A stretch of 64,000 nt of DNA from Pseudomonas lurida (GCF_002563895.1 NZ_PDJB01000001.1:5067501-5131500), one strand, 5' to 3'. Positions 36,797 through 47,293 are shown, numbered from the stretch's first letter. Notes: generated from the letters alone by a model not told the origin. A program made the numbers and translations.

Positions 36797-38329
36797 ATGC
36801 CCCGTAAAACCTGGCGCGCCGCGCTCGCCGCCTATGCCAGCCCCTCGACGTTAGTGCTGTTGTTGCTCGGCTTTGCCGCCGGCTTGCCTTACATGTTGGT
36901 GTTCTCGACGCTTTCAGTGTGGTTGCGTGAGGCCGGTGTGGCCCGCGAGACCATCGGCTATGCGAGTCTGATCGGTCTGGCGTATGCCTTTAAATGGGTC
37001 TGGTCGCCGCTACTCGACCAGTGGCGCCTGCCACTGCTCGGCAAACTCGGACGCCGCCGTTCCTGGCTGGTGCTGGCCCAGTCGCTGGTGATCCTCGGAT
37101 TGATCGGCATGGGCTTTTGCGACCCGCAGAAACACTTGTCCTGGCTGATCGCTATCGCCGTCATCGTCGCCTTCGCGTCCGCCACCCAGGACATCGCCGT
37201 CGACGCCTACCGCCTGGAAATCGCCGACGACAGCCGCCAGGCCGCGCTGGCCGCCAGCTATATGTCCGGTTATCGCATCGCCGCCCTGCTGGCCACTGCG
37301 GGCGCACTGTTTTTTGCCGAAGGGTTCGGCTCCACCGGCTTCAACTATAAGCACTCGGCCTGGACCGGCACCTATGTGCTGTTCGGCGTGTTGATGATTC
37401 CTGCACTGCTGACCACGCTGTTCATGCGCGAACCCAATGTGCCATTGCGCACCCAGTTGCAAGCTGGGCGCTACAGCTTCGTGCATCAGTTGGTCTCTGT
37501 ATTTGTGCTGATCGTGTTGCTGGTGTCGGTACCGGCGATGTTCACCCAACTGTTCAACACCGATTTTGCCAGCGTGCTCTTCCACGGGGTCAGCCTGTGG
37601 CAGCTGCTGATGGAAGACCGCGCCTTCCTGCGCGCCATCCTCTATATCATCCTGACCGCCCTGTGCCTCTCGGCCATGGGGCGCCGCGGCCTGGCCCCGG
37701 TACTGACGCCGGTCAACGACTTCATCCTGCGCTACCGCTGGCAGGCGTTGCTGTTGTTGGGGCTGATCGCCACGTATCGCATGTCCGACACCGTCATGGG
37801 CGTGATGGCGAACGTGTTCTACATCGACCAGGGCTTCACCAAGGACCAGATCGCCGGGGTCAGCAAGATCTTCGGCCTAATCATGACCCTGTTGGGCGCC
37901 GGCATGGGCGGCTTGCTGATCGTGCGCTTCGGTATCCTGCCGATCCTGTTCATCGGCGGCGTGGCATCGGCGGGCACCAACCTGCTGTTCGTGATGCTCG
38001 CGGACATGGGCCCCGACCTGCAGATGCTGATCTTTACCATCTCCCTGGACAACTTCAGCTCCGGCCTCGCGACCTCGGCGTTCGTCGCCTACCTGTCGAG
38101 CCTGACCAACCTGAAGTTTTCCGCCACCCAATATGCCCTGCTCAGTTCGATCATGCTGCTGTTGCCGCGCCTGATCGGTGGGTACTCGGGGGTAATGGTA
38201 GAGAAGTTCGGGTACCACAACTTCTTCCTGATCACCTGCATGCTGGGCGTACCCACGTTGCTGCTGATTGCCTTGCACTGGTATCAGGAAAATCGGCGTA
38301 TCCGGTTGAACCCGCCCGCTGAAGACTGA
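36797..38329 (+). CDS. ampG: AmpG-family muropeptide permease
   Basis: A 510-aa MFS transporter with 12-14 predicted helices. It imports GlcNAc-anhydroMurNAc peptides for cell-wall recycling and AmpC induction. Family features are AAGLPYMLVFSTLSVWLREAGV, WSPLLDQWRLP, ASATQDIAVDAYRLE, YRMSDTVMGVMANVFYIDQGF, and DNFSSGLATSAFVAYLSSL in the second half. Position between the alkyltransferase-like gene and proS, downstream of the colRS-groESL block, agrees with ampG (PA4393) gene order from memory. Confidence 0.87.
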   Translation: MPRKTWRAALAAYASPSTLVLLLLGFAAGLPYMLVFSTLSVWLREAGVARETIGYASLIGLAYAFKWVWSPLLDQWRLPLLGKLGRRRSWLVLAQSLVILGLIGMGFCDPQKHLSWLIAIAVIVAFASATQDIAVDAYRLEIADDSRQAALAASYMSGYRIAALLATAGALFFAEGFGSTGFNYKHSAWTGTYVLFGVLMIPALLTTLFMREPNVPLRTQLQAGRYSFVHQLVSVFVLIVLLVSVPAMFTQLFNTDFASVLFHGVSLWQLLMEDRAFLRAILYIILTALCLSAMGRRGLAPVLTPVNDFILRYRWQALLLLGLIATYRMSDTVMGVMANVFYIDQGFTKDQIAGVSKIFGLIMTLLGAGMGGLLIVRFGILPILFIGGVASAGTNLLFVMLADMGPDLQMLIFTISLDNFSSGLATSAFVAYLSSLTNLKFSATQYALLSSIMLLLPRLIGGYSGVMVEKFGYHNFFLITCMLGVPTLLLIALHWYQENRRIRLNPPAED

Positions 38330-38349
38330 CACGCCCCGGTCAATATCGG

Positions 38350-38430
38350 CGCTGGCTGGCCTGCGGTAGCATCACCGCGGTGTAACCGATACACCGCGGC
38401 GCTGGCCTCGCAGGCAAGCCAGCCCCTACA
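38350..38430. repeat. REP-like element (class B, imperfect)
   Basis: GCTGGCTGGCCTGCGGTAGC and a complementary arm with CGCAGGCAAGCCAGC flank two copies of CACCGCGG. It lies between ampG and proS. Confidence 0.7.
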
Positions 38431-38523
38431 AAAACACACTACGACCTCGCGCCTGTACTCCGGCAGCAACCGCCCGTACAATCCAAGGTCATTTCAAGTC
38501 CAAGCAACCGACAACGGCCTACC

Positions 38524-40239
38524 ATGCGTACCAGTCAATATTTGCTCGCCACACAGAAAGAAACGCCTTCCGACGCGGTCGTGATCAGCCACCAGCTGAT
38601 GCTGCGTGCCGGCATGATCCGCAAACTGGCCTCCGGCCTGTACACCTGGCTGCCCATGGGCTTGAAGGTGATGCGCAAGGTCGAAGCCATCGTTCGTGAA
38701 GAAATGAACGCCGCCGGCTCTCTGGAAGTGTTGATGCCGAGCACTCAACCGGCTGAACTGTGGCAGGAATCCGGGCGCTGGGAAGAGTACGGCCCGGAGT
38801 TGCTGCGCTTCAAGGACCGTCATGGCCGCGATTTCTGCGCCGGCCCGACCCATGAAGAAGTCATCACCGACCTGATGCGCAACGAGCTGAGCAGCTACAA
38901 GCAGCTGCCGCTGAACCTGTATCAGATCCAGACCAAGTTCCGTGACGAAATCCGCCCACGCTTCGGTTTGATGCGCGGCCGCGAATTCATCATGAAGGAC
39001 GCCTATTCGTTCCACGCTGACCAGGCGTCGCTGCAGGTCACCTATGACCGCATGCACACCGCCTACTGCAACGTGTTCACGCGCCTGGGCCTGAAATTCC
39101 GCCCGGTTGAAGCGGATAACGGCTCCATCGGCGGCGCCGGTTCCCACGAATTCCACGTGCTGGCCGAGTCCGGCGAAGACGATATCGTGTTCAGCAACGG
39201 CTCCGACTACGCCGCGAACATCGAGAAAGCCGAAGCGGTGCCGCGGGAAACCTCCCGTCCTGCGCCGACTGAAGAACTGCGCCTAGTGGATACGCCAGAG
39301 ACCAAGACCATCGCGGCCCTGGTGGAAAAATTCAATCTGCCGATTGAAAAGACCATCAAGACCCTGATCGTGCGCGCCGAAGAAGAAGGCAAGCTGATCG
39401 CCCTGGTGATCCGTGGCGACCACGAACTCAACGAAATCAAGGCTGCCCAGCAACCTGGCGTGGCCAGCCCGCTGGTCATGGCCACCGACGCCGAACTGCG
39501 CGACGCCATCGGCGCCGGTGCCGGTTCGCTCGGCCCGCTGAACCTGCCGCTGCCGATCATCATCGACCGCTCGGTCGAGCTGATGAGCGACTTCGGTATC
39601 GGTGCCAACATCGACGACAAGCACTACTTCGGCGTGAACTGGGAGCGCGACCTGCCCGTTCCGACCGTGGCCGACCTGCGTAACGTGGTCGCCGGTGACC
39701 CAAGCCCGGATGGCAAGGGCACCCTGGAAATCAAGCGCGGCATCGAAGTCGGGCACATCTTCCAGCTGGGCAACAAGTACAGCAAGGCGATGAAGTGCGA
39801 AGTGCTGGGCGAGAACGGCAAGCCGATCACCCTGGAAATGGGCTGCTACGGCATTGGCGTGTCCCGCGTGGTCGCGGCTGCCATCGAGCAGAACAACGAC
39901 GAGAAAGGCATCATCTGGAGTGACGCCCTGGCGCCGTTCCAGATCGCCCTGGTACCGCTGCGTTATGAAACCGAGCAAGTGCGCGAAGCCACCGACAAGC
40001 TGTATGCCGAATTGACGGCGGCTGGTTTTGAAGTGCTGCTCGATGACCGGGACAAGAAAACCAGCCCGGGCATCAAGTTCGCCGACATGGAACTGATTGG
40101 CATCCCACACCGGATCGTGGTCAGTGACCGCGGCCTGGCCGATGGCAATCTGGAATACAAGAGCCGGACCGAAGCCGAAGCCCAACCGTTGCCGGTGGCT
40201 GACGTGCTGTCTTTCCTTCAGGCGCGTATTCGTCGCTGA
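38524..40239 (+). CDS. proS: Prolyl-tRNA synthetase
   Basis: A 571-aa bacterial-type (ProS type 1) class II synthetase. Motif 1 is near the N-terminus ([24 protein letters not shown]). Motif 2 holds the [28 protein letters not shown] stretch in two parts. The YbaK-like editing insertion spans about residues 225-390 ([13 protein letters not shown]), motif 3 has [17 protein letters not shown], and the anticodon-binding domain is at the C-terminus. The length is standard. Confidence 0.97.
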   Translation: MRTSQYLLATQKETPSDAVVISHQLMLRAGMIRKLASGLYTWLPMGLKVMRKVEAIVREEMNAAGSLEVLMPSTQPAELWQESGRWEEYGPELLRFKDRHGRDFCAGPTHEEVITDLMRNELSSYKQLPLNLYQIQTKFRDEIRPRFGLMRGREFIMKDAYSFHADQASLQVTYDRMHTAYCNVFTRLGLKFRPVEADNGSIGGAGSHEFHVLAESGEDDIVFSNGSDYAANIEKAEAVPRETSRPAPTEELRLVDTPETKTIAALVEKFNLPIEKTIKTLIVRAEEEGKLIALVIRGDHELNEIKAAQQPGVASPLVMATDAELRDAIGAGAGSLGPLNLPLPIIIDRSVELMSDFGIGANIDDKHYFGVNWERDLPVPTVADLRNVVAGDPSPDGKGTLEIKRGIEVGHIFQLGNKYSKAMKCEVLGENGKPITLEMGCYGIGVSRVVAAAIEQNNDEKGIIWSDALAPFQIALVPLRYETEQVREATDKLYAELTAAGFEVLLDDRDKKTSPGIKFADMELIGIPHRIVVSDRGLADGNLEYKSRTEAEAQPLPVADVLSFLQARIRR

Positions 40240-40259
40240 AAACCAGATCAAGAGAAGTC

Positions 40260-41213
40260 ATGTTCAAGCGAAACACCAGAGCCCTGGGGGGCGCCGCCTT
40301 GTGCGGCGCCCTGCTGGTCAGCGGCTGCGCCAACCAGATGTCGCAACGCAGTGAGCACGAGGAGCGGGTCGAGCGTAAGTTGCTCGACCACAGCCTGCAG
40401 ATCGATGTCGGCGACCCTAAAGTGCTGGAGCTGCCGCAACGCCGGGTTCGTATTCACGAGCAGAAGACCTTCGAGGTCACCGAGTTCGAAGTCACCCGCC
40501 GCTACGATCGCTACACCCCCTATCAACCCTGGCGCAAACTCTACGAGATGCCATTGGGGGCGGTCGCCTTGGTGGCGGGCGCGGGCGCCAACGTGGCGAA
40601 TATCTTCGCCCTCGGCAACCTGCCGACCAGCATGACCCACGACTGGCTGACCTACGGCGTGGACGGTCTCAACCCGTTCATGAACGTGCAATCCCACGGC
40701 CGTGCGCAACAGAACCTGGCGGGTATCGATGAAGTCCAGCGCGACAAGCGTGTGGAGTATTCGAGCCTGCCCTGGAGCGAACGCCCGGTGCAGGTCACTG
40801 CGGGCAAGCAAGTCCATGAGCTGACCACCGACCGCAACGGCGTTCTGCGCCTGAACCTGTTGGACAGCCCATTTGCCGAGCAGGACCTGAACCGCGTCAC
40901 GACCTTGAAAATCAGCGTGGCAGATGGCCAGGACGACGTCCATTCGGACTCGACCCTGGCGATCAGCAACACCCTGCGCGGCAAATTGCTGGAAGCCCAC
41001 GGCCTGATCTACGACGACTTGGAAGACGACGAAGTGAGCCAGTGGGTGCACCGCGTCAAGCGCTTGTCGGAGCTGGGGCTGGAGGAAGAAGCCAGCGAAC
41101 TGGAACAAAGCCTGATCGAACTGACCCGCAATGATCCCGAGTTGCAGCAGGAATTCCTGCAGGCGCTGACCAAGGATGCAGGGCGATTGGTGGCGGACCC
41201 CGGGGCTCGTTGA
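40260..41213 (+). CDS. Predicted lipoprotein of unknown function
   Basis: A 317-aa protein with a lipobox LLVSGC at about residue 23. After it comes a charged segment and FEVTEFEVTRRYDRYTPYQPWRKLYEMP. A short hydrophobic stretch follows (GAVALVAGAGANVANIFAL). A helical Glu-rich C-terminus (SELGLEEEASELEQSLIELT) resembles a TPR-like end. It is cotranscribed 20 nt behind proS. I do not recognise a characterised family; orthologues seem Pseudomonas-typical. Confidence 0.75.
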   Translation: MFKRNTRALGGAALCGALLVSGCANQMSQRSEHEERVERKLLDHSLQIDVGDPKVLELPQRRVRIHEQKTFEVTEFEVTRRYDRYTPYQPWRKLYEMPLGAVALVAGAGANVANIFALGNLPTSMTHDWLTYGVDGLNPFMNVQSHGRAQQNLAGIDEVQRDKRVEYSSLPWSERPVQVTAGKQVHELTTDRNGVLRLNLLDSPFAEQDLNRVTTLKISVADGQDDVHSDSTLAISNTLRGKLLEAHGLIYDDLEDDEVSQWVHRVKRLSELGLEEEASELEQSLIELTRNDPELQQEFLQALTKDAGRLVADPGAR

Positions 41214-41236
41214 CTCCTCAAGACCATCGAAAATCT

Positions 41237-41270
41237 AAAGGTGGGAGCGGGCTTGCCCGCCCCCACCTTT
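41237..41270. terminator. REP-derived compact palindrome acting as terminator
   Basis: A 34-bp palindrome folds into a 16-bp stem with one A.C mismatch and a TT turn, built on GGTGGGAGCGGGC. It ends TTT on the plus strand. It lies between the convergent lipoprotein and dinB genes and could serve both. Confidence 0.75.
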
Positions 41271-41282
41271 AACACCCGGTTT

Positions 41283-42341
41283 CTACCAGGAAAACTCAAG
41301 CTGTTCGTTGCCGTTGCTCAAATCCAGCAACCGCACCCCAATCCCCAGCAACCGTACCGGCTTCCCGCCGCGATTGAAGGCCTGCGTCAGCAGCTGTTGA
41401 TAACTCTCCAGATCTCGCCCTGCCCCCGCCTGCTCAAGCGTCGTCTGGGTAAAATCATGAAACTTCACTTTTACGAACGGCTTGCCCGCACGGTAACTGC
41501 TGTCGATGCGCGCCATGCGCCCCGCCAGGGTGTCCATTAGCTCGGGGAGTTTGGCCAGGCAGCTTGTGAGATCCGGCAGGTCCACGTCGTAGGTATTTTC
41601 CACACTGATCGATTGCCGGCGACTGTCGTTCTGCACCGCACGATCATCGATCCCACGCGCCAGGCTCCACAGCCGCTCACCAAAACTGCCAAATTCGCGC
41701 ACCAGCGCCAGCTTGTTCCATTCGCGCAACTGCAAGCAGTCTTCGATTCCCAGGCGCGCTAGCTTGTCCGCCGTGACCTTGCCCACGCCGTGCAACTTGC
41801 TCACACGTAGCTGCGAGACAAAGTCTTCAACCTGGTCCGGCGTGATCACGAACAACCCATTGGGTTTCTTCCAGTCGCTGGCAATCTTCGCCAGGAACTT
41901 GTTTGGCGCCACACCGGCAGACACGGTGATATGCAATTGGTTGGACACGCGACGGCGAATGTCTTGGGCAATACGCGTGGCGCTGCCGCCAAAATGCGGG
42001 CTGTCGGATACGTCCAGATAAGCTTCATCCAGCGACAACGGTTCGATCAGGTCGGTGTAGTCGCGAAAGATCGTCTGGATTTCCTTCGACGCTTCCTTAT
42101 AGGCATCCATACGCGGCTTGACGATCGTCAGGTCCGGGCACAGCTTCAAGGCGTGGCGCGAGGACATGGCCGATCGCACACCATAGGCCCGCGCCTCGTA
42201 GTTGCAGGTGGCAATCACCCCGCGCCGGTCCGCCGAGCCGCCCACTGCCAGCGGCTTTTGCGCCAGGCTCGGGTCATCGCGCATCTCGATGGCGGCGTAG
42301 AAGCAATCACAGTCGACGTGGATGATTTTGCGCTGCGTCAT
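41283..42341 (-). CDS. dinB: DNA polymerase IV (Y family)
   Basis: A 352-aa translesion polymerase. Catalytic motifs are HVDCDCFYAAIEMRDDP near the N-terminus and LSLDEAYLDVSD about residue 100. VSAGVAPNKFLAKIASDWKKP and the helix-hairpin-helix VSKLHGVGKVTADKL follow, then the little-finger domain. The ATG at 42341 (MTQRKIIHVD) is preferred to an upstream in-frame ATG. A LexA box 46 bp upstream predicts SOS induction. Confidence 0.94.
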   Translation of the reverse strand: MTQRKIIHVDCDCFYAAIEMRDDPSLAQKPLAVGGSADRRGVIATCNYEARAYGVRSAMSSRHALKLCPDLTIVKPRMDAYKEASKEIQTIFRDYTDLIEPLSLDEAYLDVSDSPHFGGSATRIAQDIRRRVSNQLHITVSAGVAPNKFLAKIASDWKKPNGLFVITPDQVEDFVSQLRVSKLHGVGKVTADKLARLGIEDCLQLREWNKLALVREFGSFGERLWSLARGIDDRAVQNDSRRQSISVENTYDVDLPDLTSCLAKLPELMDTLAGRMARIDSSYRAGKPFVKVKFHDFTQTTLEQAGAGRDLESYQQLLTQAFNRGGKPVRLLGIGVRLLDLSNGNEQLEFSW

Positions 42342-42386
42342 ATAAACGGGGTGTGTACCTACGGGTGGCCAGTATCGCATTCACAC

Positions 42387-42402
42387 CTGTATATAGCACC
42401 AG
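42387..42402. promoter_or_regulatory. LexA (SOS) box of dinB
   Basis: CTGTATATAGCACCAG fits CTG-N10-CAG with a TATATA-rich left core. It is positioned at the dinB promoter. Confidence 0.75.
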
Positions 42403-42579
42403 TAGTTTGAATCTTCCGCTTGAGCGGTAGGAAAAATCCAGGATGAATTTATTTTCTCAATCGAATCCAGCATGCCAATAGAGCTGAAAGCCTCGGCCAG
42501 ACTGGGCTCGCGGGGTATCAAGGGGCCTTCATGGAACGCTAAGCGATTGAACCACAAGCGCTTTTCTTCAATTCACAGG

Positions 42580-42607
42580 TTGACACACCGGCGTTCCTCT
42601 GTAGAAT
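42580..42607 (+). promoter_or_regulatory. Promoter of the first tRNA-fMet gene
   Basis: TTGACA (42580-42585), 16-bp spacer, TAGAAT (42602-42607), about 13 bp before the tRNA. Confidence 0.85.
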
Positions 42608-42620
42608 GCCGACACACAGA

Positions 42621-42697
<77 letters not shown>

Positions 42698-42707
42698 AAC
42701 ATCAAGA

Positions 42708-42735
42708 AAGGCCACTCGAAAGAGTGGCCTTTTTT
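42708..42735 (+). terminator. Terminator after tRNA-fMet copy 1
   Basis: A 10-bp stem AAGGCCACTC / GAGTGGCCTT with a GAAA tetraloop, then a T-run. Confidence 0.92.
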
Positions 42736-42924
42736 GTTTGTGGCGAACGCACTCTCCCGCGCCGAACGGCGACGCACGTCGTGATCAAGTTCGCACGCCC
42801 CTTCTGGATGGCTTCGCAGTCCAGCGCAGGGCAAGCCCGCTCACCATAAAAGCGTTTTCAATCGCGAACTTAGGTTGCCTGGGCGGCTAATTCACACTTA
42901 TTTGACCCATCGGCCCATTAACGG

Positions 42925-42952
42925 TTGACACCTCGCCGCTGGGCTGTAGAAT
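42925..42952 (+). promoter_or_regulatory. Promoter of the second tRNA-fMet gene
   Basis: TTGACA (42925-42930), 16-bp spacer, TAGAAT (42947-42952), with a GC-rich discriminator. It is the same design as the first copy. Confidence 0.85.
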
Positions 42953-42964
42953 GCCGCCCACAGA

Positions 42965-43041
<77 letters not shown>

Positions 43042-43051
43042 AACATCAAAA

Positions 43052-43079
43052 AAGGCTACTCGAAAGAGTGGCCTTTTTT
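43052..43079 (+). terminator. Terminator after tRNA-fMet copy 2
   Basis: Same hairpin as copy 1 with one compensated G.T wobble (AAGGCTACTC / GAGTGGCCTT), GAAA loop and T-run. Confidence 0.92.
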
Positions 43080-43320
43080 GTATCCGGTCAAAAAGTTCTT
43101 CTGAAACAATGGCATGGCATCTTTCATGAAACCGTAGACGGTTTGTAGAGTCCATCTCATTGCGAGCTATGCTCAATGCTCAAGCGCTACCCTCTACGAC
43201 CAATGGCCGCTGTCGCCGTGCCCGGTGATACGCGTTAATATTTGTAATTATTTTGTCCATAGGGATTGGTAACTTGGCTGGATACCTCCATCCTGTCGCG
43301 CACAATCCACGAGGTGATTG

Positions 43321-45963
43321 ATGCGCGCCAACTCGTCTGAACCACAAGACACTGTCACAGCAGAACAACCGATCACTCCCACTCGCTTGCGTTGGCTGGA
43401 TCTGGTGAGCAAGTATCGGCAACCCATCGGGCTGGCCGTCACGCTCCTGCTGTTTGCCATCGCCCTGATCGCCTGTCGCCACCTGCTGCTGGAACTCGAC
43501 CTCTACGCCCTCCACGACTCGATCCTGGAAGTGCCCAGGCCTGCCCTGCTCGGCGCGTTTGCGGCGGCTGTCGCCGGTTTCGTCATTCTGTTGGGCTACG
43601 AATTTTCCGGCGCGCGCTACGCGGGGGTAAAACTACCCGCCAAGACATTGGCCCTGGGCGGCTTTACCGCATTTGCCATCGGCAATGCGATTGGCTTGTC
43701 GATGTTGTCGGGCGGTTCGGTGCGTTACCGTCTATATGCACGCCATGGCATCGGGGCTTCGGAAGTCGCCCACATGACCGTGTTCGCCAGCCTGGCCCTG
43801 GGCTGTGCGCTGCCACCTCTGGCCGCATTGGCGACATTAAGTAACTTGCCGGCGGCATCCACCTACCTGCATCTGTCACAAGGTTTGCTCGGCGGTATTG
43901 CTGGCGCCGTGCTGCTGTTGTCGGCGGTGTTGTGCATCGGTATTTATCGCCGCCGCCTGCCCGAACAACCCTACCCGGACAATCTGCTGGTAAAAGCCGG
44001 CCGCCGCACCCTGCGCCTGCCTGGCCGACGCTTGACCTTCCTGCAACTGATCATCACCGCGCTGGACGTCGCCGCTGCCGCCACCGTCCTTTATATGTTG
44101 CTGCCGGAAGCGCCGCCCTTCGGCCCCTTCCTGCTCGTGTACCTGCTGGCCCTGGCCGCCGGCGTGCTCAGCCATGTACCGGGCGGTGTCGGCGTATTCG
44201 AAGCGATCCTGCTGGCGGCCTTCGCGGACAAACTGGGCGCTGCGCCCTTGGCCGCGGCCCTGCTGCTGTATCGCATGATCTACGTGGTGCTACCGCTGCT
44301 GATCGCCTGCGTGTTCCTGCTGGTCAACGAAGCGCAGCGCCTGTTCCAGACCCAGCAAAGCCTGCGGGTCGCCTCGGGGCTGGCAGCGCCAGTACTGGCC
44401 GTCCTGGTTTTTCTGTCCGGCGTGGTCCTGCTGTTCTCTGGCGCCACGCCCGAAATCGATTCACGCCTGGAAAACATCGGCTTCCTGATTCCCCACCGCC
44501 TGATTGACGCCTCGCACTTTGGCGCCAGCCTGATCGGCGTCCTCTGCCTGTTGCTGGCCCAGGGCCTGCGTCGACGCTTGTCGGCCGCCTGGATGCTGAC
44601 CATGGTGCTGTTGCTGGTGGGTGCCCTGCTCTCGCTGCTCAAAGGTTTCGACTGGGAAGAAGCCAGCCTGATGACCATGACCGCCATCTTGCTGGCGATC
44701 TTCCGACGCTCGTTCTACCGTGCCAGTCGCCTCACCGAACTGCCCTTCTCGCCGCTGTACCTGGTGGCCAGTGTCTGCGTGCTGGGGGCCTCGATCTGGC
44801 TGCTGCTGTTCGCCTATCAAGATGTGCCGTACAGCCACCAGCTGTGGTGGCAGTTCACCCTGGACGCCAACGCCCCACGGGGCCTGCGCTCGTTGCTGGG
44901 CGCCGCCGTGTTGCTGGTGATCGTGTCCCTGACCTGGCTGCTGCGCACCGCGCGCCCGGTGATCCACCTGCCCACCCCTGACGAACTGGAACGCGCCAGC
45001 AAGATCCTCATGGCCTCCTCCCAGCCCGACGGTGGCTTGGCGCTCACGGGCGACAAGGCGCTGCTGTTCCACCCCAACGACGAGGCCTTCCTGATGTACG
45101 CCCGTCGTGGTCGCAGCCTGGTCGCCCTGTACGACCCCATCGGCCCCACCCAGCCACGGGCCGAAATGATCTGGCAGTTCCGCGACCTGTGCGACATCCA
45201 CCATGCGCGCCCGGTGTTCTACCAGGTCCGCGCGGAGAACCTGCCGTACTACATGGACATCGGCCTCACCGCGATCAAGCTGGGCGAAGAAGCCCGCGTC
45301 GACCTGAAACGCTTTGACCTGGAAGCCAAGGGCAAAGAGATGAAGGACCTGCGCTACACCTGGAACCGTGGCTCGCGAGACGGCCTGTCCCTGGAGATCT
45401 TTGAACCGGGCACGGCGCCGATGGACGAACTCAAGGTCATCTCCGATGCGTGGCTGACCGGCAAGAACGTGCGGGAAAAAGGCTTTTCACTGGGACGCTT
45501 CAGTGATGACTACCTCAAGCACTTTCGCATTGCGATCATTCGCTTCGAAGGGCGGCCGGTGGCCTTCGCCAACCTGCTCGAGACTTACAACCACGACCTG
45601 GCCAGTCTCGACCTGATGCGCGCCCACCCGGACGCGCCCAAGCTGACCATGGAATTCATGATGGTCGGCCTGATTCAACATTATAAGAGTCACGGCTACG
45701 CCCGCTTCAGCCTCGGCATGGTGCCATTGTCGGGCCTGCAACCACGACGTGGCGCCCCGCTGACCCAACGCCTGGGCTCAATGGTGTTCCGCCGCGGCGA
45801 GCAACTGTATAACTTCCAAGGTTTGCGCCGCTTCAAAGACAAGTTCCAGCCTGACTGGGAACCCCGTTACATGGCCGTGCCCGCAGGACTTGATCCGCTG
45901 GTGGCACTGGCCGATACCGCCGCCCTGATCGCGGGCGGCTTGACTGGATTGGTGAAACGCTGA
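43321..45963 (+). CDS. mprF: MprF: aminoacyl-phosphatidylglycerol synthase/flippase
   Basis: An 880-aa bifunctional membrane enzyme. Residues about 30-560 are polytopic (flippase domain, with SGGSVRYRLYARHG and LSHVPGGVGVFEAILLAAF). Residues about 570-870 form the cytosolic DUF2156 transferase (FLMYARRGRSLVALYDPIGP, LEIFEPGTAPMDELKVISDAWL). It transfers Ala or Lys from tRNA to phosphatidylglycerol, lowering membrane charge. The ATG at 43321 with GAGGTG upstream is preferred to the TTG at 43318. Its stop overlaps acvB by one nt. Confidence 0.93.
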   Translation: MRANSSEPQDTVTAEQPITPTRLRWLDLVSKYRQPIGLAVTLLLFAIALIACRHLLLELDLYALHDSILEVPRPALLGAFAAAVAGFVILLGYEFSGARYAGVKLPAKTLALGGFTAFAIGNAIGLSMLSGGSVRYRLYARHGIGASEVAHMTVFASLALGCALPPLAALATLSNLPAASTYLHLSQGLLGGIAGAVLLLSAVLCIGIYRRRLPEQPYPDNLLVKAGRRTLRLPGRRLTFLQLIITALDVAAAATVLYMLLPEAPPFGPFLLVYLLALAAGVLSHVPGGVGVFEAILLAAFADKLGAAPLAAALLLYRMIYVVLPLLIACVFLLVNEAQRLFQTQQSLRVASGLAAPVLAVLVFLSGVVLLFSGATPEIDSRLENIGFLIPHRLIDASHFGASLIGVLCLLLAQGLRRRLSAAWMLTMVLLLVGALLSLLKGFDWEEASLMTMTAILLAIFRRSFYRASRLTELPFSPLYLVASVCVLGASIWLLLFAYQDVPYSHQLWWQFTLDANAPRGLRSLLGAAVLLVIVSLTWLLRTARPVIHLPTPDELERASKILMASSQPDGGLALTGDKALLFHPNDEAFLMYARRGRSLVALYDPIGPTQPRAEMIWQFRDLCDIHHARPVFYQVRAENLPYYMDIGLTAIKLGEEARVDLKRFDLEAKGKEMKDLRYTWNRGSRDGLSLEIFEPGTAPMDELKVISDAWLTGKNVREKGFSLGRFSDDYLKHFRIAIIRFEGRPVAFANLLETYNHDLASLDLMRAHPDAPKLTMEFMMVGLIQHYKSHGYARFSLGMVPLSGLQPRRGAPLTQRLGSMVFRRGEQLYNFQGLRRFKDKFQPDWEPRYMAVPAGLDPLVALADTAALIAGGLTGLVKR

Positions 45964-47249
45964 TGATTCGACGCTCCTGGCGGTATGTATTGGCCTTCGT
46001 AGTGCTGCTCGCCTTGATCCTGGGTGGCGGCTATTGGTACTGGAACCGCCCTGCCCCGCAGCCGACCCTGGAGCAATTGCCCCAGGCTGACGGTTCGGTC
46101 ATGACCCGCGTGACCCCGAACGGCACGCCGAAAGCCCGCGTGGCCGTGGCTGTAATGGCCGATGAAACCCTGACTGACAGCCAACTGATTGCCTTGAGCC
46201 AGGGCGGCAAGGCGCAAATTGTCCAGGTGATCCTGCCCAAGGACGACTGCACGTTGCAGGAACAGGCGCTGCAAAGCGCCCTGGGCCAGCTCAAGGGCCC
46301 GGCCACCCTGGTCAGCGGCATCGGCCCTGGCGCAAGCCTGGCATGGCGCTGGCTGGCCACACAGAACGACGACAAGGCCAACGCCATCTCCGTTGGTTTT
46401 GCCATGACCCAGGAAGGCTGCAAGGACCCGCTGCCCAAGACTTCCGCGCACGGCAACTGGCTGGTGGCCTGGAACGACAACCCTGACGATGATGCCGCCA
46501 GTTTCGTACGCGACACACCGCGCGCCACCACCAGTATCAGCGACTACGACATTCACTACCCGCAAGTGCTGAACAACGAGTTGCGCAAGCAACTGGTGGG
46601 CTCGGACAACGGCGGCCTGGCGATTCCGGTGGTTGAAGTACCGGCAGGCCAAGCCAAGGACACCGTGACCCTGTTCCTCTCCGGCGACGGCGGCTGGCGT
46701 GACCTCGACCGTGACGTGGCCGGTGAAATGGCCAAGATCGGCTACCCAGTGGTTGGTATCGACACCCTGCGCTACTACTGGCAGCACAAGACCCCGGAGC
46801 AAAGCGCCAAGGACCTTACCGAGCTGATGCAGCACTACCGGCAGAAGTGGGGCACCAAGCGCTTCGTGCTGACCGGTTATTCGTTCGGTGCCGATGTATT
46901 GCCGGCCATCTACAACCGCCTGCCGGAAAACGAACAGCAGCGTGTGGATGCGATCATTCTGCTAGCCTTCGCACGCACCGGCAGCTTCGAGATCGAAGTG
47001 GAAGGTTGGCTGGGCAACGCGGGCAAAGAAGCCGCCACAGGCCCGGAAATGGCCAAGCTGCCGCCTGAGAAAGTGGTGTGCATCTATGGTGCAGAAGAAG
47101 TCGACGAGAGCGGCTGCACGGACAAGACAGCCGTAGGCGAGGCGTTGAAGCTGCCAGGTGGGCATCACTTCGACGAGAACTACCCAGCGCTGGCCAAGCG
47201 GTTGGTGGACATCATCGTCAAGCACCAGGCCAAGGACAAGGCCGAGTAA
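45963..47249 (+). CDS. acvB: AcvB/VirJ-family aminoacyl-phosphatidylglycerol hydrolase
   Basis: A 428-aa periplasmic alpha/beta-hydrolase tethered by an N-terminal helix (about residues 8-27). The C-terminal half has the SGDGGWRDLDRDVAGEMAKIG region and nucleophile elbow GYSFGAD. A final GGHHFDENY supplies the likely catalytic His. In P. aeruginosa the homologue PA0919 hydrolyses alanyl-PG made by the neighbouring MprF. The one-nt overlap here supports the same synthesis-turnover pairing. The older name 'virulence factor' reflects Agrobacterium AcvB. Confidence 0.88.
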   Translation: MIRRSWRYVLAFVVLLALILGGGYWYWNRPAPQPTLEQLPQADGSVMTRVTPNGTPKARVAVAVMADETLTDSQLIALSQGGKAQIVQVILPKDDCTLQEQALQSALGQLKGPATLVSGIGPGASLAWRWLATQNDDKANAISVGFAMTQEGCKDPLPKTSAHGNWLVAWNDNPDDDAASFVRDTPRATTSISDYDIHYPQVLNNELRKQLVGSDNGGLAIPVVEVPAGQAKDTVTLFLSGDGGWRDLDRDVAGEMAKIGYPVVGIDTLRYYWQHKTPEQSAKDLTELMQHYRQKWGTKRFVLTGYSFGADVLPAIYNRLPENEQQRVDAIILLAFARTGSFEIEVEGWLGNAGKEAATGPEMAKLPPEKVVCIYGAEEVDESGCTDKTAVGEALKLPGGHHFDENYPALAKRLVDIIVKHQAKDKAE

Positions 47250-47293
47250 CTTCAGGCTGTACGCAGGACCCAATGCAAGCTGGCTTTTGTGAA

